Below, piece after piece: positions 12,086-25,376 of a stretch of DNA of 64,000 nucleotides. The DNA comes from Dillenia suffruticosa (lineage: Eukaryota; Streptophyta; Magnoliopsida; Dilleniales; Dilleniaceae), in contig JAVTVX010000012.1 in assembly GCA_033439265.1 (NCBI GenBank), forward strand, positions 1,663,001 through 1,727,000, written 5' to 3'. Both the position numbers and the translations under genes were made by a program. The notes under the pieces are model-generated. The model had not been told where the DNA came from. It did not search any database and saw only the letters and a program-made list of their open reading frames with translations. The stretch's first letter is position 1. Each line of letters opens with the position of its first letter.

Positions 12086-13930
12086 ATGTTATTGTGTGTG
12101 ATTCATGGGGTCATAATGGATCCACCAACCTAGCCAATTTTGGCGAATTTAGGGTAAACATTGAGGCGGTATGGACATTGTCCATTTTAACCTATACCTT
12201 TTAAGTTGGAAATCTGCACCTGATGATAAGTGCTTGATTGGATATTGTCCATTTTCATAGTATTTTGCTTTGAAGTGCTATTCTGGATGATCCTAACCGG
12301 CATTGACCATTTTTAGAATGATTTGACAAGAAAGGACTTCTAAAGGCTTTTGGCCCATCTTTCATGGATAAATCTTCAAATACTTGTTTGCTTCATGATT
12401 GATGTGAATCACCAAGTATGGCGATTGATTATTGTTTGATTCCATACTAGATGTCTCCTGGAGTTGTTCTTTAAACCAGGCATAGCTTGTGAGCCTAAAA
12501 TTTAACTATCAATATTCAGTTTATTTGTGCTTTCCATGTTTCACCAAATCCCATACTCAATAGAAAGATCTTTTTAATGTTTCCCTAGAAGTTCTTTTCT
12601 TCCAGGTTCATATTTTAATATCCCACAAAATTTTGCATTACAATTTCCTAGGTTTCCCGATACAGGAAATGTTGAATATATTGTTATTCAGAGGGCCATA
12701 GGATAGGCTCACCAACCAGTATCAGGCCATTCCGGTCCATATTGCATGACTGAAGTTTAGTCTCTCAATCTATTTGGAAAACTAGCAAACAACAGATCTT
12801 TTTCAGGTTGCTGCTTGCTGTCTTTCACATACGGATTGGGCATCTGTCGTTCCTGAACATCTCACAAGTTACATCACTGACAAAGGGTTTTCTGATGAAT
12901 TGTTTCCAGAAGACCTTTGTTATATCTTGTTTTTCCCTTTGGCTTCTTTCATACTTCCTGCTATTCTACATTCTAATGTTGTCATTATTGTGTTCTTCCC
13001 CTTCTACTTAATGCAACAAGATCTACTCATAGGGAACTAAATTCACAGCCTTCTCCGTCAAAACTGTTCCCTTTCATAACTTTTCATTTTATAACCTTTC
13101 TTGCACGGGACATATTTACTATAGGATCATAACTGTGTGAACTTAGGTTCTAAGGTGGGTTTGGAGTATTGTTTCATCTATAGGAATCAAGAGATGAAAA
13201 AGATGATGGACGAAATTAATTGTGTTTGAGAAGTTGAGATTATAGTTTGGCTTGGGTTTTGTGAGCTTATGTGTCTTAAAGTCATTTTCCTGATCCTTTA
13301 ACCTCGTGGACAGACCATGGAGCAGAACGAGTTCAACAACCCTTATCTTTCAAAGGGCACATGATTAAATGCATTACCTACACAGAGTTGTTTTGGCTTT
13401 TCAGAATGTTTTCTCATTTGTGAAGTCTTATCTTCCTTGGGGGATGGATTCTGATTCAGATTGCTATGATTTCCCTTGATAAGAGTTTGCATGATTCGGC
13501 ATGAATACATCTTTATACATTATAGTATCTTATGAAAGTACAATCACAGAGTGTTGAGAAAGGAACTGTAGAGGTGATTTAAATATGGTTATAACTGCAT
13601 TCTGATATACTAAATTTTACTGGCTTTGCTCCTCTTGCTGTTTGAAGCCCTTGTAGCATGACATTTCAAACTTTTTGTTGCAGAACTGAGGCACTAGGCA
13701 TTTATAAAACATCAACTCATTACTTGAAGAATAGAGTGACTGCAGATCTCCTCTTGCGAACAAACGCAAGTATCTAGATTTCCTACTTGCTAAATTGTGC
13801 TGCTCTTATTTATGAAACAACTCCTGCGATTTGCACACAGTTGATGGCGAACCCAATTATTAGTAAACAAAACTAGCTATATTGCAACTGCAGTCTAGTC
13901 CGTTGGTTAAGAAGCAATGATGAAAGTGAG
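12086..13930. other. gene-poor stretch with isolated exon-like pieces
   Basis: Possible acceptors occur (for example CAG|ACCATGGAGCAGAAC near 13315 and TTGCAG|AACTGAGGC near 13680), but the associated frames are 15-20 codons long. May be introns and exons of a noncoding transcript beginning near 10.8 kb, or a relic. Confidence 0.3.
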
Positions 13931-13933
13931 AAC

Positions 13934-14363
13934 ATGCCTTGGTGTAGTAGTGAAAATTTCAGAAGCCCCAACCACAAGGTTGTGTCTAGGCCTCTCATGT
14001 GTTGTCTTCGTCCCTTAACGGGTCTGTTATTTGGAACTGTGTCTTTCAGTTCGATTATTGCCCCCTATCTAAATTATAGGCCCTTTTACGGGTTGCCTGG
14101 AGGTGGTGGCCAGACCCTTTTGTGCCCCAGTCATCCAATGCCTAACTATGTTTATGATATTGTTTTAGGTTTTTGAAGTGGGCTGTTACCCTTTGGTGGG
14201 CTGTTCAAAACTCGAAATCTTGAGGGACTCGCACCATCACGCAACAGGTAAGTACAGTTATTATGGAGGAAATGCTTTTCCTCAATACCAAAATAACCTT
14301 GGAAATGTACAGGGAGCAGCAGATTTGGCAGTGGGCGCAGCCCCCTTGATGTTGGCTGCATAA
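13934..14363 (+). pseudogene. unassigned coding-like stretch, probably a gene relic
   Basis: Two consecutive frames (13934-14176 and 14178-14363) have protein-like composition. The first contains FYGLPGGGGQTLLCPSHPMP followed by NYVYD. The second ends SYYGGNAFPQYQNNLGNVQG then AADLAVGAAPLMLAA and a stop. The Gly/Tyr/Pro/Asn-rich character recalls C termini of plant RNA-binding proteins, but I cannot name the family. The two pieces are one frame apart and separated by a stop, which suggests decay or an unrecognised intron. No upstream domain is visible. Confidence 0.3.
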
Positions 14364-15567
14364 AAATGTGCCAACACCCATTGACACTACATCCAGTCTT
14401 TGATTCTCCCTTCATTAAGGCCTGGCCTAAAAATTATAGTCATTTTACTATTCTTGTCGGTATTGATGCCCACCTCTGGCCTTGGGATGAGCCAAGATGA
14501 AATTCTAACCATCCAACTCTTTTAATTTTTGAAAAGTTTTGAATGATCAAGATTTGATTCTGAATTATCAAACGGCCACCAACCGGACATGGTAGAAAAA
14601 TCATGACACTTAAACACTATTATCCCATTTTCCTCTCTTCACTATTTCTTGTACTTCAATCCCCGAAGAGGATCATGAATCATAATTTCCAAGAAAGTGT
14701 CTGAACTGGACACAGTCCGGTCACATAATGTGCAAGACCATCTCATTTAATGAGGATTGAGGATCCATAAGTGGATATGGTCCCTTTGCAAAGGTCTGCT
14801 TACTAGGGCTGTCCCGGACTATTAATTTCAAACGGGTTAAGTAAGACCCGTCTAGATTGGACCAATCCTGTGTGGTTTGGACACAAACGAGTGTAAAAAA
14901 GATTCTCAAAGCACATGAAGCTAACAGGATTTTGTCTCTAAGTTGTTCTGGACTGGACTGAGCAGTCCAGAGGCTGGCCCATCCTAATTGAACGGTCAGA
15001 TGTCTAACCAGAATTAAATGCATTGGGATCTCCAGCTTCATCGTCACCCATCTTATTTGTTATTCACGAGCACAGTAGCCTCACAGTCAGAGTCAGTGCT
15101 TAAACTACTAGTACTTTTTCAAGGATATTAATATAATATGTTAGTCCCATTTGACCAGAGAGAGAGAGAGAGAGACGCACAGATGAACTTTTATATAACA
15201 GTAAAAAAGAAACAATTAAGATTGCACTTAAAGTTATAATTGTTCAAAATCATCTGATAGACAGGAAAGGGAATTAACAAAAAGAGTTACATACCGAAGA
15301 AGAGACCGAAAGAAAAAGAAACTAAAGAAAAGTGAAGTCCAACAAACACAACTTCCATAAGTTCCTCATAGGATTACCCCGTTTTTACTCCATCTTCCAT
15401 AAGGAAGATGGGAAAAAAGAGAAGGGAAAAAAAAAACAAAGAAAAAGAAAGACAACATCAAAAATAGAAAAGAATTTTTTATGACCCCATAAACCATCTA
15501 CATCTTTCCTTATCATATCATCATCGTCAACATCCTCACAATCAATGGTCATCATCATCCTTTTTTT
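14364..15567. other. intergenic, 3' side of HAN-like gene
   Basis: Contains a short GA tract (about 15159-15175), and A/G-rich sequence at 15300-15480 that probably includes the 3' UTR of the minus-strand GATA gene. No other gene seen. Confidence 0.55.
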
Positions 15568-15914
15568 TTATCTAGTAAAGTCATGGACAAGGCTTGGCCT
15601 ATCAGTGACATTTAAACGCCATGAGAGGAATGAAATTCCATTGTCTTGGTTACGATCATCGTCATCTATGAACCTAAATTCACTGCCATAGCATGGCATT
15701 TTCGGAGACGTCGTCTGTGAGTTGTGAACCCATGAATTGTTCTGGTGAGCAGACATCATGTTTTGATGGTCCATCACTCCTGCTGTTGCATTATGGTTTG
15801 CAGTTGTTGTTGCCGCTGCAGCCGAGGCTCTTCGCTCTTCTTTCTTAAAACGAATCCCACAAGCATTGCACAATGACTACAATCAACATACAACATAAAA
15901 TGTCATGATAACAA

Positions 15915-15946
<32 letters not shown>

Positions 15947-16423
15947 TAAAACCTTTGGGCCTCTAGGACCATTGCGCCAAAGGGGTGTAGAAGTGGTGTC
16001 ACAATTAGCGCATCTGCGAGCAAGAAGAGAGTCATTGACGGAGTTGGTGGTAATGCTACTGCTCGTGTTGCCTGAACGTGTTGCCTTGTGAAATGCGTGT
16101 GTAGTTGATGTTGGGTTTTGTTGTTTGGCTTGAAAGATATCCCAACAGAAGTTCGACATGCATGAACCAGGACGACGACGTTTCTGTTCTTCCTCACTTG
16201 TCAAACGAGTGGATGGGGTTCCCAAGGAGAGAGTGCAGTCGACCGATGAGGACGTAAAAGGATACATCTCTGTTGAATATTCATCAACAGCAGAAGGCCT
16301 GTGATGATTGTTTGGCATTGAGAAGAACATGGAGAAAGATGAACTTGTTTGACTGTGAAACACACCACATGAACATGGTCCCACCATGTTCCCTTGTGAA
16401 CCACTACTGCAACGATGATGCAT
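15568..16423 (-). CDS. HAN: HANABA TARANU-type GATA zinc-finger transcription factor
   Basis: Two exons, 16423-15953 and 15876-15568, encode 259 residues. The single class-IV GATA finger spans residues 138-163 (C138, C141, C160, C163; C-x2-C-x18-C-x2-C) with the plant signature TPLWRNGPRGPK and then CNACGIRFKKEERR. The N-terminal HAN motif DCTLSLGTPSTRL is at 62-74, and the C terminus FLSWRLNV...LVHDFTR is diagnostic of HAN/GATA18-type proteins. Family members act in the nucleus at meristem-organ boundaries and in flower and embryo patterning. The start at 16423 (MHHRCSS) matches family N termini; an upstream in-frame ATG at 16549 would add a non-conserved extension. The finger is split by an intron of only 76 nt, 32 nt of which are a CT-sense repeat. 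It could be the HAN or HAN-LIKE2 orthologue. Confidence 0.95.
15915..15946. repeat. CT-sense microsatellite inside the HAN intron
   Basis: A GA tract on the plus strand. On the coding strand it is CT-rich, begins at about +7 of the intron, and takes up about 40% of the 76-nt intron. Confidence 0.95.
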
Positions 16424-17298
16424 CCTCTCTCTCTCTCTCTCACTACAAAATAGATGAGAATTCAAACTAGGAAGGAGAAAAGTTACTGAAGGAAAGAAAA
16501 TGTGGAAGAGATGTGGGTGTTTATAGTGGAGAGGGTTTATGGAGTACAAGCACTATAAGTAAACAGTGCAATTATATAATGTTTGAAGGACTTGGAGAGA
16601 GGATGAGAGAGAGAGAGAGATTGAATGCACAAGGGTAGAGAGATGTGGGTAATTGCCTGATAGCTTTTATAAGTTAATAAAATGGCGAAATAACAGTCAG
16701 CAGCTACAGTTCAAGGTTTGTCGTGTAGGGGAATAGAGAACAAAAAACATACGTATAATGGCAAGGAGAGAGAGCTATATTAGAAAGTGGTGTGTGGCAG
16801 AGAGAGAGAGAGAGAGATAGGGGAGGGGCCCAAAATATTAAGTCAGTTTTTCGAGTCAGTGACGGTAGTGTGTGGGTAGGGAGGGCTTTGAGTTGAGTTT
16901 GGTCTTCTTTGATTAGATGACTACGTGGACCACTTTTGATACCTGCAGTACTCCTCTTGTTATCGCCGTAACAGGAGTAAGAGTAGCACTAGCGGTAGTT
17001 TTTCCTCTGTGTGCCCAATTTATATACGCCAGAGAAAGAGAAAGGGAAGAGAGAGGGAGAGAGAGAGAGAAAGAGAGAGAGAGAGGCTCTGGTCACAATG
17101 CAAGTGTGAGATGGTCAGAGACAGAGAGAGGAGAGAGATTGGGGTTGGTCATTGGGTAGTCAAAAGAACCCACGTGACTAGCGGGAACAGTCTTCCATGG
17201 ATCTGCCTTCTCCGATCACGAGGCAACATTTGTCCTCAGTTCTCAGTCCTCAGTCCCCATACCCACATCAAAAACCTCTGTCCGTATCCTGTATCTCT

Positions 17299-17363
<65 letters not shown>

Positions 17364-18160
17364 CAGCCTCCCAAGGAAAATGGAATGCCCGACTCTCACT
17401 TCACTTCTCTAGCCAATCGCGTCTCCCACACGCTCACACCACAGGATAGGTAAATAAAACCATAATACAGTCGCATGAACATCGTACGAAAGCATGAGGT
17501 GGCTAATATAACATCATATTCACGAGCATGGCAGCTGTTACTGCACCATTTCGCACAATTAGTGTACATTAACTTTAAATAGAATAACATGTAGCAAGAC
17601 TTAGAAACAAAAAGAATAACGTGTGTCAAACTAAAACTGGTCGAGCAACGGCTACCTTCTCCCTTTGTTCCTGTGTTGATCAAATTAATTTTCTGATGTA
17701 AAATTTATACTTGGGCTCTTTACTTTATAAAAGTGGGACTGTCTCCATTGTTAGATATAGCAACTTATATTGGTTTTTTTTTGTAATTAATTTATTTTTA
17801 TGTAAATTTCTCATTTCCTCTTTAATCTCTGTTATTAGTTGTTGGTTCACTCTTATTTAGTGAACTCATGCGGGAATTTTTTTTGATAAAATATTGATAT
17901 TTACTAATAATTTTGAATCTTTAAAGGATAAAATTCTCGTAATGTATATTTTTCTGTACATAAAATTTAAATTCAAGATTTTACTTAATAAGTATCGGTG
18001 TTCGGTCAAATTTTAAAATTGTAACAAATAACAAAATTTTAATTATTATTGAAATTGGAAATAATATTTTTATTAACTAATTTAGCTAATACATGTATAT
18101 TTTTTGATAATGAAAAATAGCTAAAACTAAATATATTTAGTATTTTTTTTTTGAAATTTT

Positions 18161-18184
18161 TAGGCGTAGGCGTAGGCGTAGGCG
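18161..18184. repeat. (TAGGCG)4 hexamer repeat
   Basis: Four tandem copies of TAGGCG, GC-rich in an AT-rich background. Confidence 0.9.
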
Positions 18185-18561
18185 CGTGGAAGTATTAGCT
18201 TAGAAGAAATGTGTTATTTTTCAAGTGGGGTTTTGAAGGGAAAGAAGACCACAATAATCTCTCATCCCACCCCGTCATCGTAAGTTGTAGTGGTCGCCCA
18301 ATCCATGGCATCTAAAATCAATTATATGCCCTCATCAACAACCAGTTTCAATCAGTTTCGACCAGTGCCGTACCGTGGAATCACGTGAAACCTCCTCTTT
18401 CAAAAACACCATTGCACAAAAATTCAAATATCCTCTCACTGACCCACACCCTCCTAGTCATTATAATTGCCTCAACTTCCCCAAATCTCAATCTCATCAC
18501 AACCCATTGTGCCCTCAGCGTACTAATCTCTAAGATTTGGTATCATGAAGAGAGCGAAAAA

Positions 18562-18597
<36 letters not shown>

Positions 18598-19076
18598 GGA
18601 AAAAGGTAAAAGAGATAAAAGGGATCCAAATGTGATACTCTGCAATCATCAAAGCAACATGTATTCTTAGTTGATGTTTTGGAGGAAGATCTTTGAGTCA
18701 AAGATAGGGGTAGTAAAACTTAGAAAAAGAAAGGCAAAGAAAAAAAATAAAACACAATCAAACAAAAACATAACAAAAATTTGGGGAAAAAATAGTAAAT
18801 GTGACCCCACACTCATCATCGCCCCCTCCAAGCCCAAACAAACAAACCCCTCTGGAATATCGATCGATTCGATGAAAAGATTCAAAAGAAAAAAAACATG
18901 AAGGATAGAGGAGAGAGAGAGAGAGAGAGAGAATCGGATCGTCTAGAGATTGGTGTTGGTGTACATTGTTCGGCAAACGGGACGACCACCGCTTTCCAAA
19001 AGATGCTCTCTATTTGCCTTGTAAACTACAAAATAAAAATATTAAGGGGCTACGTGATACCCAAGACAATTGTGCG

Positions 19077-19109
<33 letters not shown>

Positions 19110-19246
19110 CCACATGCACCCGGTTCTTATTCCTCTGCACAAACTTTTGGTGCGTGTATCATACTCTATCCTATGTACCTTTGTTCAAGTGACCCTTTTT
19201 CTTAATTCCTCATCGCAATTTTCTTCATCATTCACTTTGTTACTCT

Positions 19247-19287
<41 letters not shown>

Positions 19288-19533
19288 ATATTTATTTCAT
19301 CAGCTTTCAAACAAATTTAAGTAATTAGACAATGCTCGGTATGAAAATTTAATAATTAAGTACGATTATTTTGGTCGGCCCTCATAATCATTTATTCAAC
19401 TCATACTTCTTACTTCTAATCGAGAAAAGTTAAATACTAAGAGCTCAAAATTTAAAATGTTATAAATATAAATCTGTAGTTACTTTTGTATTAACTCAAT
19501 TTATATTAATAATATTTTGTGGGTCATGATGAT

Positions 19534-19534
19534 G

Positions 19535-19602
<68 letters not shown>
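19534..19602. repeat. (AAT)n trinucleotide microsatellite
   Basis: About 23 consecutive AAT/ATA units, preceded by three GAT units. Confidence 0.95.
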
Positions 19603-19687
19603 CTATTAGTGTCACAGAGAATAAATTTATTTAATGTTAGTTCTTCACATTTAACACGCGCTCGACAAATCGAAGATTAGTGCGTGT

Positions 19688-19768
<81 letters not shown>

Positions 19769-19881
19769 AAAAATCTATACGTAATTAATACTGGATCTAT
19801 GTTTATACCCTTTTAATGCAACTGTGGGATTTGCTTAAACAGCTATTAAAATCAACGAATAAAATAAATTCTTCACCGCCA

Positions 19882-19920
<39 letters not shown>

Positions 19921-20242
19921 CCCCCTTCCATGCACTGTATTATGTTACGTGCTTATTAATAATGATGTTTCATGGCTCGTTGGATTTCGTGGGACCCGCC
20001 GTTTTGGACCTCTTTTCCAAGGCAAGGGCACAGATATCTTGATCTCGTGGGTATTTTTTGACCTAATCCAAGTGCCACGTGGGCATCGTGGAGTGATTAA
20101 ACTCTGCGTGCATGCATGCATGCGAATTGTGTTAAACAAGATCGAGGCATTTTACTATAATAAACTAATTAAATTCAATTAAGAGAGGCCCTCTCCTTTG
20201 AACCCACCATATCCAAAACCCAATTTACAACAGGAAGTGAAT

Positions 20243-20282
<40 letters not shown>

Positions 20283-20285
<3 letters not shown>

Positions 20286-23200
20286 AAGGGGATTAGGCAT
20301 TGGTCTAGTGATGTCGTTGTTCACAGAATCTTCTTTGCTGGGTTTATGGTTAAAGTTACTCGACATTCTTCTCTTGAGTTGTAAATAGGGAAAAGAGAAA
20401 GCCAAAAAAAAAAAACCCCCAATAGACCAAACGTTTGAAAAAGTGCAATGTTTGTGTAGAAGAAAAAGAAAACCACCTAAACCTATAAGCCGTCCTATGA
20501 ATATGATAGATAAGTTGCTGTCAATATCATGAACACGCATCTATGGAATTTGGAACATTTGACTGCAACCTCCAATTGTCTCCTACATGGAACACAAAGC
20601 AAATCCTCACTACTGGTTAGCTAAATCGATTCACAATATGAAAACTAAATATTTTAATTAAATTTTAAAAATAAAATTTAAAAATAAATAAATTATATTT
20701 AAAAAATTAATTTTTAAATAGAATTTTTATAAATATTCTAATCAAATTAATTAAAATATAATTAAAAAAAAGAGGCTAAACCCCATAAAGCACGTAGCCA
20801 GGAAAGCACCGCACTGGTAGGGTTTTCAAACATGTTCAAAGTATGAGTCTACGTTATACTTTTGTGGACAAAGATTCGGGGAAGGTTTCAGTGTGCTGTC
20901 ACACCTGCAGTTTGCTTTTGGTAGTTTTTCAATTGTATCATTATTGCGGTACATGGTTTTGGAATTATTTTTTTTATCATGACTGCCTCGTCAATCCAAC
21001 CCAATATCTAAAGTTTCGTTTTAATTAATTTAGGTCAACCGCTTGCAAAGTCCACTTTAAGGATAAATCTTCCAGTGCTGATTTTTTCATTCTTATAGAG
21101 GATCAGCATCCCAATTATGGTTTAAGAACATCAATTTTTGAACTAACTGAGTTATTAGGCGTCAGTATATTTGTTTGTTTTGAATAATATGTTCTGTGTT
21201 TGATTTGAATGTTCCAATTTTCCCTTTTTTCTTTTTTTCAATGAATAACCGATTCAAATGCAATTTGTAAAACCTCAAAATTAAAATTTTAGCAACTAAT
21301 TGGCCAGCATTTACGGGCCAAGAATGAACTTTATTAATTAATTTAGAACTTTGATCAATTTATTAAGTAGTTTACGTGACAGATTATAAAATTTTACATA
21401 ATGTTACAAAATTTTTAAATTTGAATCATTTTAAATTATTTAAAAATTCTTTTCAAATAAAATTAAAAAATTGAACCATACTGGGTGTATTGCGTTGAAG
21501 AATATCTCTCTTGACTTTTATTTTATTTTATTTTGAAATTGTGGGTTTGGGCGCTTGAATGTTTGTCTACACATAACATACTATAATAAAAGAAAATAAA
21601 ATCAGGCAGGGCAGGGCAGGGGACATGGTCAAATTGAATGAAAGAAGACGAGCAAAAGTGACAAGCATTTCAAGTCTAATAACCAGACCTATAAATTTAC
21701 CCTCTTTCAATTATATAGGAGACTAGTTGACCTGATAAGATATAAGGGAAATGAGAAATAAAGAGCAAAAAAAAAAAAAAAAAAAAAAATTCTATTGAAG
21801 AGAATTGAACTCAAAATCTCTCGGTTTCAAGTTAAGAGTAAATACCTTGTTTAGTCTATTAATAACCAGAGATTGAATCATTGAGACTTAAGTAGAGAAA
21901 TTAGGTGATGCTGGAAGGCAAATGCCCACAGCATGGTGTAATTCCAATTTCATAATTTTTTGGAAATAATAATCTTATTAAGCCTCCAATTACGTGGGCT
22001 TTTGGAATGGTTGCATGGGGCAGTAGCATCGTGACCTAAATTTTATGGGTTCATACCGACCGTTACCATACCACATAATTATTAACGACCAGGAGTTGAC
22101 TATTTAGGAAGAATATATTTTTGACATTTTATTTAATTATATTTACCATATTTTTCTCTTTATATTATCTAAATCTAAGGATCTAAGGATTTCTTGTTGC
22201 ATGAATAGCAAAAGAACACTTTTTTTGTGTTGAATTAATTTATATTCAGAGTTTTATTCTAATTAATCTGATTCAAACGTTATTAAATGTAATTTAAAAT
22301 AGAGTTCTTCCATTATAATTCTTTTAATTCATAAATTTTAAATTTTAAATTTAATTAAAAAATTTAATACTATTATCATTTAGATCAATTGTCCATCATG
22401 GTGCAAAGAAGCATATGAAACATGACATGGTGAGTTAATCAAGATTGATACTTGAGATCCAAAGTGCATCTCCTAAGTTGGCATTACCCCTTGGCGGCTA
22501 GGGAAGGATCCATGGAACCAAATGGTGGTCCGCCCTGCCTGAAAAATTTTGAGTGATGATGGCTACACGAGCATCTGAAAGAGGACATTTGGGTTTGGGT
22601 AGGACACGAGTACTACTTTGTGGGTATTAATAGTTGTCCACGTCTTGTCTCTTTCCTATTTGTTTTTTAGTAATAATAAATGTGCAGCCATTCAACACGA
22701 TTATAAACCATATACCAATCCAGGACCCTCGTACAATTGCACAGAAGTTAATGCATTTGATCATATATTAAATGCCCGTATAGTAGTCTCTTCATTGTAC
22801 TACTACCTTTGTTAGTCCAATTAGCATTTATTTAGGATAAACAGTTTCTACCTTAATTGATATTAGATTCTTTTTTTAGTTATATAATTTCATCGTATGC
22901 TTGTTCGCTGCATATTATTTTGTGTTATCCTGCATTTTGTATGGAGTTCAAGAAATTGTAGTTGGGGCAAATGATCAACTCGCGAACTTAACAATCTGTA
23001 ATTACTGTAATTTTTATGAGTTTATCTGTATATATTTAAAAGATAGTGAATGAGGAAAAAAAATAATAGGAGGCAGTGTTACTAATTTCATTGGGAAAAT
23101 ATATTAAACCAAATATTATTATAATAATAATAAAAATAACCCTTTTATCAAAGATCTCGAATTCGATTCTTAAAACTGACGAAAAAGAATTTGAGAGAGT

Positions 23201-23460
23201 CAATCCTTAAAATGAGTCACACGGTGTTTGAACTGGATTAGTTGAATAAAATCTGGATTGGGCACTAGCACCCCACACCAAGAATCGGAGTTTAAGTTTT
23301 GGTAGTGACAAAAACGATGTTGGAAGAGCTCCCTCCCGATTGAGACTTGACACCAGTTCGGTAGAGATTAATCATAGAAAAGTTTCGGATACTCAGCGGC
23401 GAACCAAGTGCACGAGACCAAAAAAAAAAAAAAAAAAAAAAAGCAAATGCCAAATTCCAA
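20283..23460. other. intergenic AT-rich region
   Basis: No gene supported. It holds a poly-A run at 21766-21789 and AT-rich blocks at 20640-20770 and 22300-22370. The open frames here have no recognisable motif and no convincing splice context. Confidence 0.55.
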
Positions 23461-23670
23461 TCGAATTTGAAAGGCCCAAATTACATCCTCCTGCCAGGCC
23501 CAAATCAAGATCTACCACCGGCAAAAGTTTTGGGCTCAAGACGCGTCTCTCTCTCTCTCTCTCTCTCTGTCGTCTTCTTGGAAACCCTAAACCCCAATCC
23601 CCTAAACTTTCAAAACCCTAAAATTTGACGATCAGAGAAACATTCCTTCTATCAGATTCTTCCAAAGAAA
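23461..23670 (+). promoter_or_regulatory. ribosome-biogenesis-type promoter: site II and telo-box elements
   Basis: Upstream of the NRAP start are GGCCCA at 23473-23478 and 23497-23502, TGGGCT at 23531, a CT tract (about 23546-23568), and telo-box sequences AAACCCTAA at 23582-23590 and AAACCCTA at 23613-23620. Paired site II and telo-box motifs are characteristic of plant translation and ribosome-assembly gene promoters, which fits the gene identity. Confidence 0.75.
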
Positions 23671-23825
23671 ATGGGGCCGAACGCTCATACAGACCCTTTG
23701 GAGTTGAAGGTGAGAGAGTTATTGAAGGGGGTCCAGCTCGACTATTCACCTTCACCGACTAAGTTCGTCGACGAAACCATTTCTGCCATTAAAGAATCTA
23801 TCAACAAAATCCCCGAAGGTTTGGA

Positions 23826-23849
23826 TCTCTCTCTCTCTCTCTCTCTAAC
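23826..23849. repeat. CT microsatellite at +8 of NRAP intron 1
   Basis: Sense-strand CT run starting eight bases after the exon 1 donor GTTTGG. Confidence 0.9.
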
Positions 23850-25376
23850 CCTATTTTTTTGAAAATTTTCGGCTTGTATTTTTTTTTCTTTTTTCTGAAC
23901 CTAATGTTTAATTTGGTTTTTGATTGAAATTGAAGGTTAATGCCGATGTTGCACCGGGTTTTGTTCGGGATATTGGCGCCGATAAAGTTAATTTCACATT
24001 CAAGAAGCCGGTTTCGGTTCAAATTGGGGGAAGTTTTGCCATACAGTGCGTTGCAAAGCCTAATGTGAACGTTGATATTTTGGTTCGGATGCCTAAGGTA
24101 TGTCAATGGTTTCAGTTCATCGTACATGGAATAGTTTTTAAGATAAAATGTTATGATCCAATGATGTTTCCCAATTTTGGTAGTTTCTGGGGAAATGTAG
24201 AAATCAAATTAAGGAACTCAAGGAGCAAGCTAAATGGTTTGGATAAGTTTAATTTTGATTTGTGCAATGAGCCATGGCTAATTCAATTCTCGCACCTGAT
24301 TGGTGATTTGATTAATTGAATTTTGTGAAATGGAGGGTTTGATTTCAAATTCTCTAGATATCGAAATTGGGCACCCAAAAAAGAAAGCCTATCTATGAAA
24401 TTTGTAATGGGTAAAAATAGTGCACAATATTTTTTTGCATGTTTCCAAAGTTTTGTTAGGCTGTTTTAATTGTGGTTATTTACCTTCAAGAAAGCTACAT
24501 TGTGCTTGTCATTTATTAGTCTCTTTTATTCATTTTGAAATGGACAATCTGCCAGCATTAGCTTGAAATTCTTCATGTAACCTGAAATAGAGTTCTTGTT
24601 TCACCTTTATCAGATGGGAAACTAAAGGAAGATAAAGGGCTGTTGAGCTGCTTTTTTTGAATAGAATACACATGAAGAGTTCCTTTTTCCTCCTTTCGAG
24701 TTACATACTATCTGTGAATTCTTTTCAAACTGTTCCCAGGATTGTTTGACAAAAATTGATGCACTATTTTCAATTTGTGATTGTTATTTATTAATTTACA
24801 TTTTACGAAGATGTGTCAGCACCATTGTCTTTGTGTTTGATATCTTGATCTTGCAAATTCAAGTGCACATAAACAAATCAAACAACATCAAAGTGTTTTG
24901 ATATAGATTGCCTTGGAGTTAAGCAAAGTTATGGAATGTGTAACTGTATCTTAGGTTTTGGCATAGTGTTAAATCTAGACATTGGGAATTAAATATGTCA
25001 TGGGATTTTTTTTTCTTTGGGTGCATGTCTGCGTATGTATCTCCAAGATGTTGGGTTGATATTGAACTTAATGGTCTCGATGATGCTTATGTTTTCATAT
25101 TGTGCCTATCAACTTGCTTTGCAGATTTTTGCGATTGTTATCAGAGTATGACTGGACTTTTTCTGCTTTAATTGTTGACTTAAATGTGGACTTGTCTCTG
25201 CAAGACGAAATGGAGATCAATGTACGGGCTAAAAGTTTGTTTGAGTGTACATCATTATGATTATTATTTTTTACTGGAGTCTCTATGCTTCCAATGTCAG
25301 ACTTAACCGAACTTGGTATCTGAAGCTTGGACCATGGAACCACCAAACCCACTGGTAAGTAGTTCTTAGTTATACA

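Larger units (their letters stand above)
16425..20282. repeat. cluster of about a dozen (GA)n/(CT)n tracts upstream of HAN
   Basis: Tracts at about 16425-16441 (leader), 16605-16620, 16800-16817, 17030-17086 (imperfect), 17301-17359, 18564-18594, 18908-18932, 19077-19103, 19250-19282, 19693-19763, 19885-19916 and 20247-20282. Both orientations occur. All lie 5' of the minus-strand HAN start with no recognisable gene between. In plants (GA)n is the binding sequence of BBR/BPC GAGA-binding proteins, which regulate homeobox and floral genes; a regulatory role here is inference. Confidence 0.85.

Noticed and set aside
16423..16549. Upstream in-frame ATG for the HAN-like gene
   Set aside because: The extra 42 residues are hydrophobic then GA-encoded and unlike family N termini, which begin at the MHHRC-type start.
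16844..17449. Open frames with long Leu-Ser or Arg-Glu repeats near GA/CT tracts, here and elsewhere (6685, 28310, 46943, 59021)
   Set aside because: They are translations of the dinucleotide repeats, in both strands and several frames, with no conserved flanks.
20175..20540. 121-codon minus-strand frame
   Set aside because: It includes the GA tract and has no recognisable domain or splice context.
22618..22815. 65-codon frame starting with a hydrophobic segment
   Set aside because: Could pass for a signal peptide, but lacks cysteine pattern, homology or neighbouring exons, so it is probably chance.
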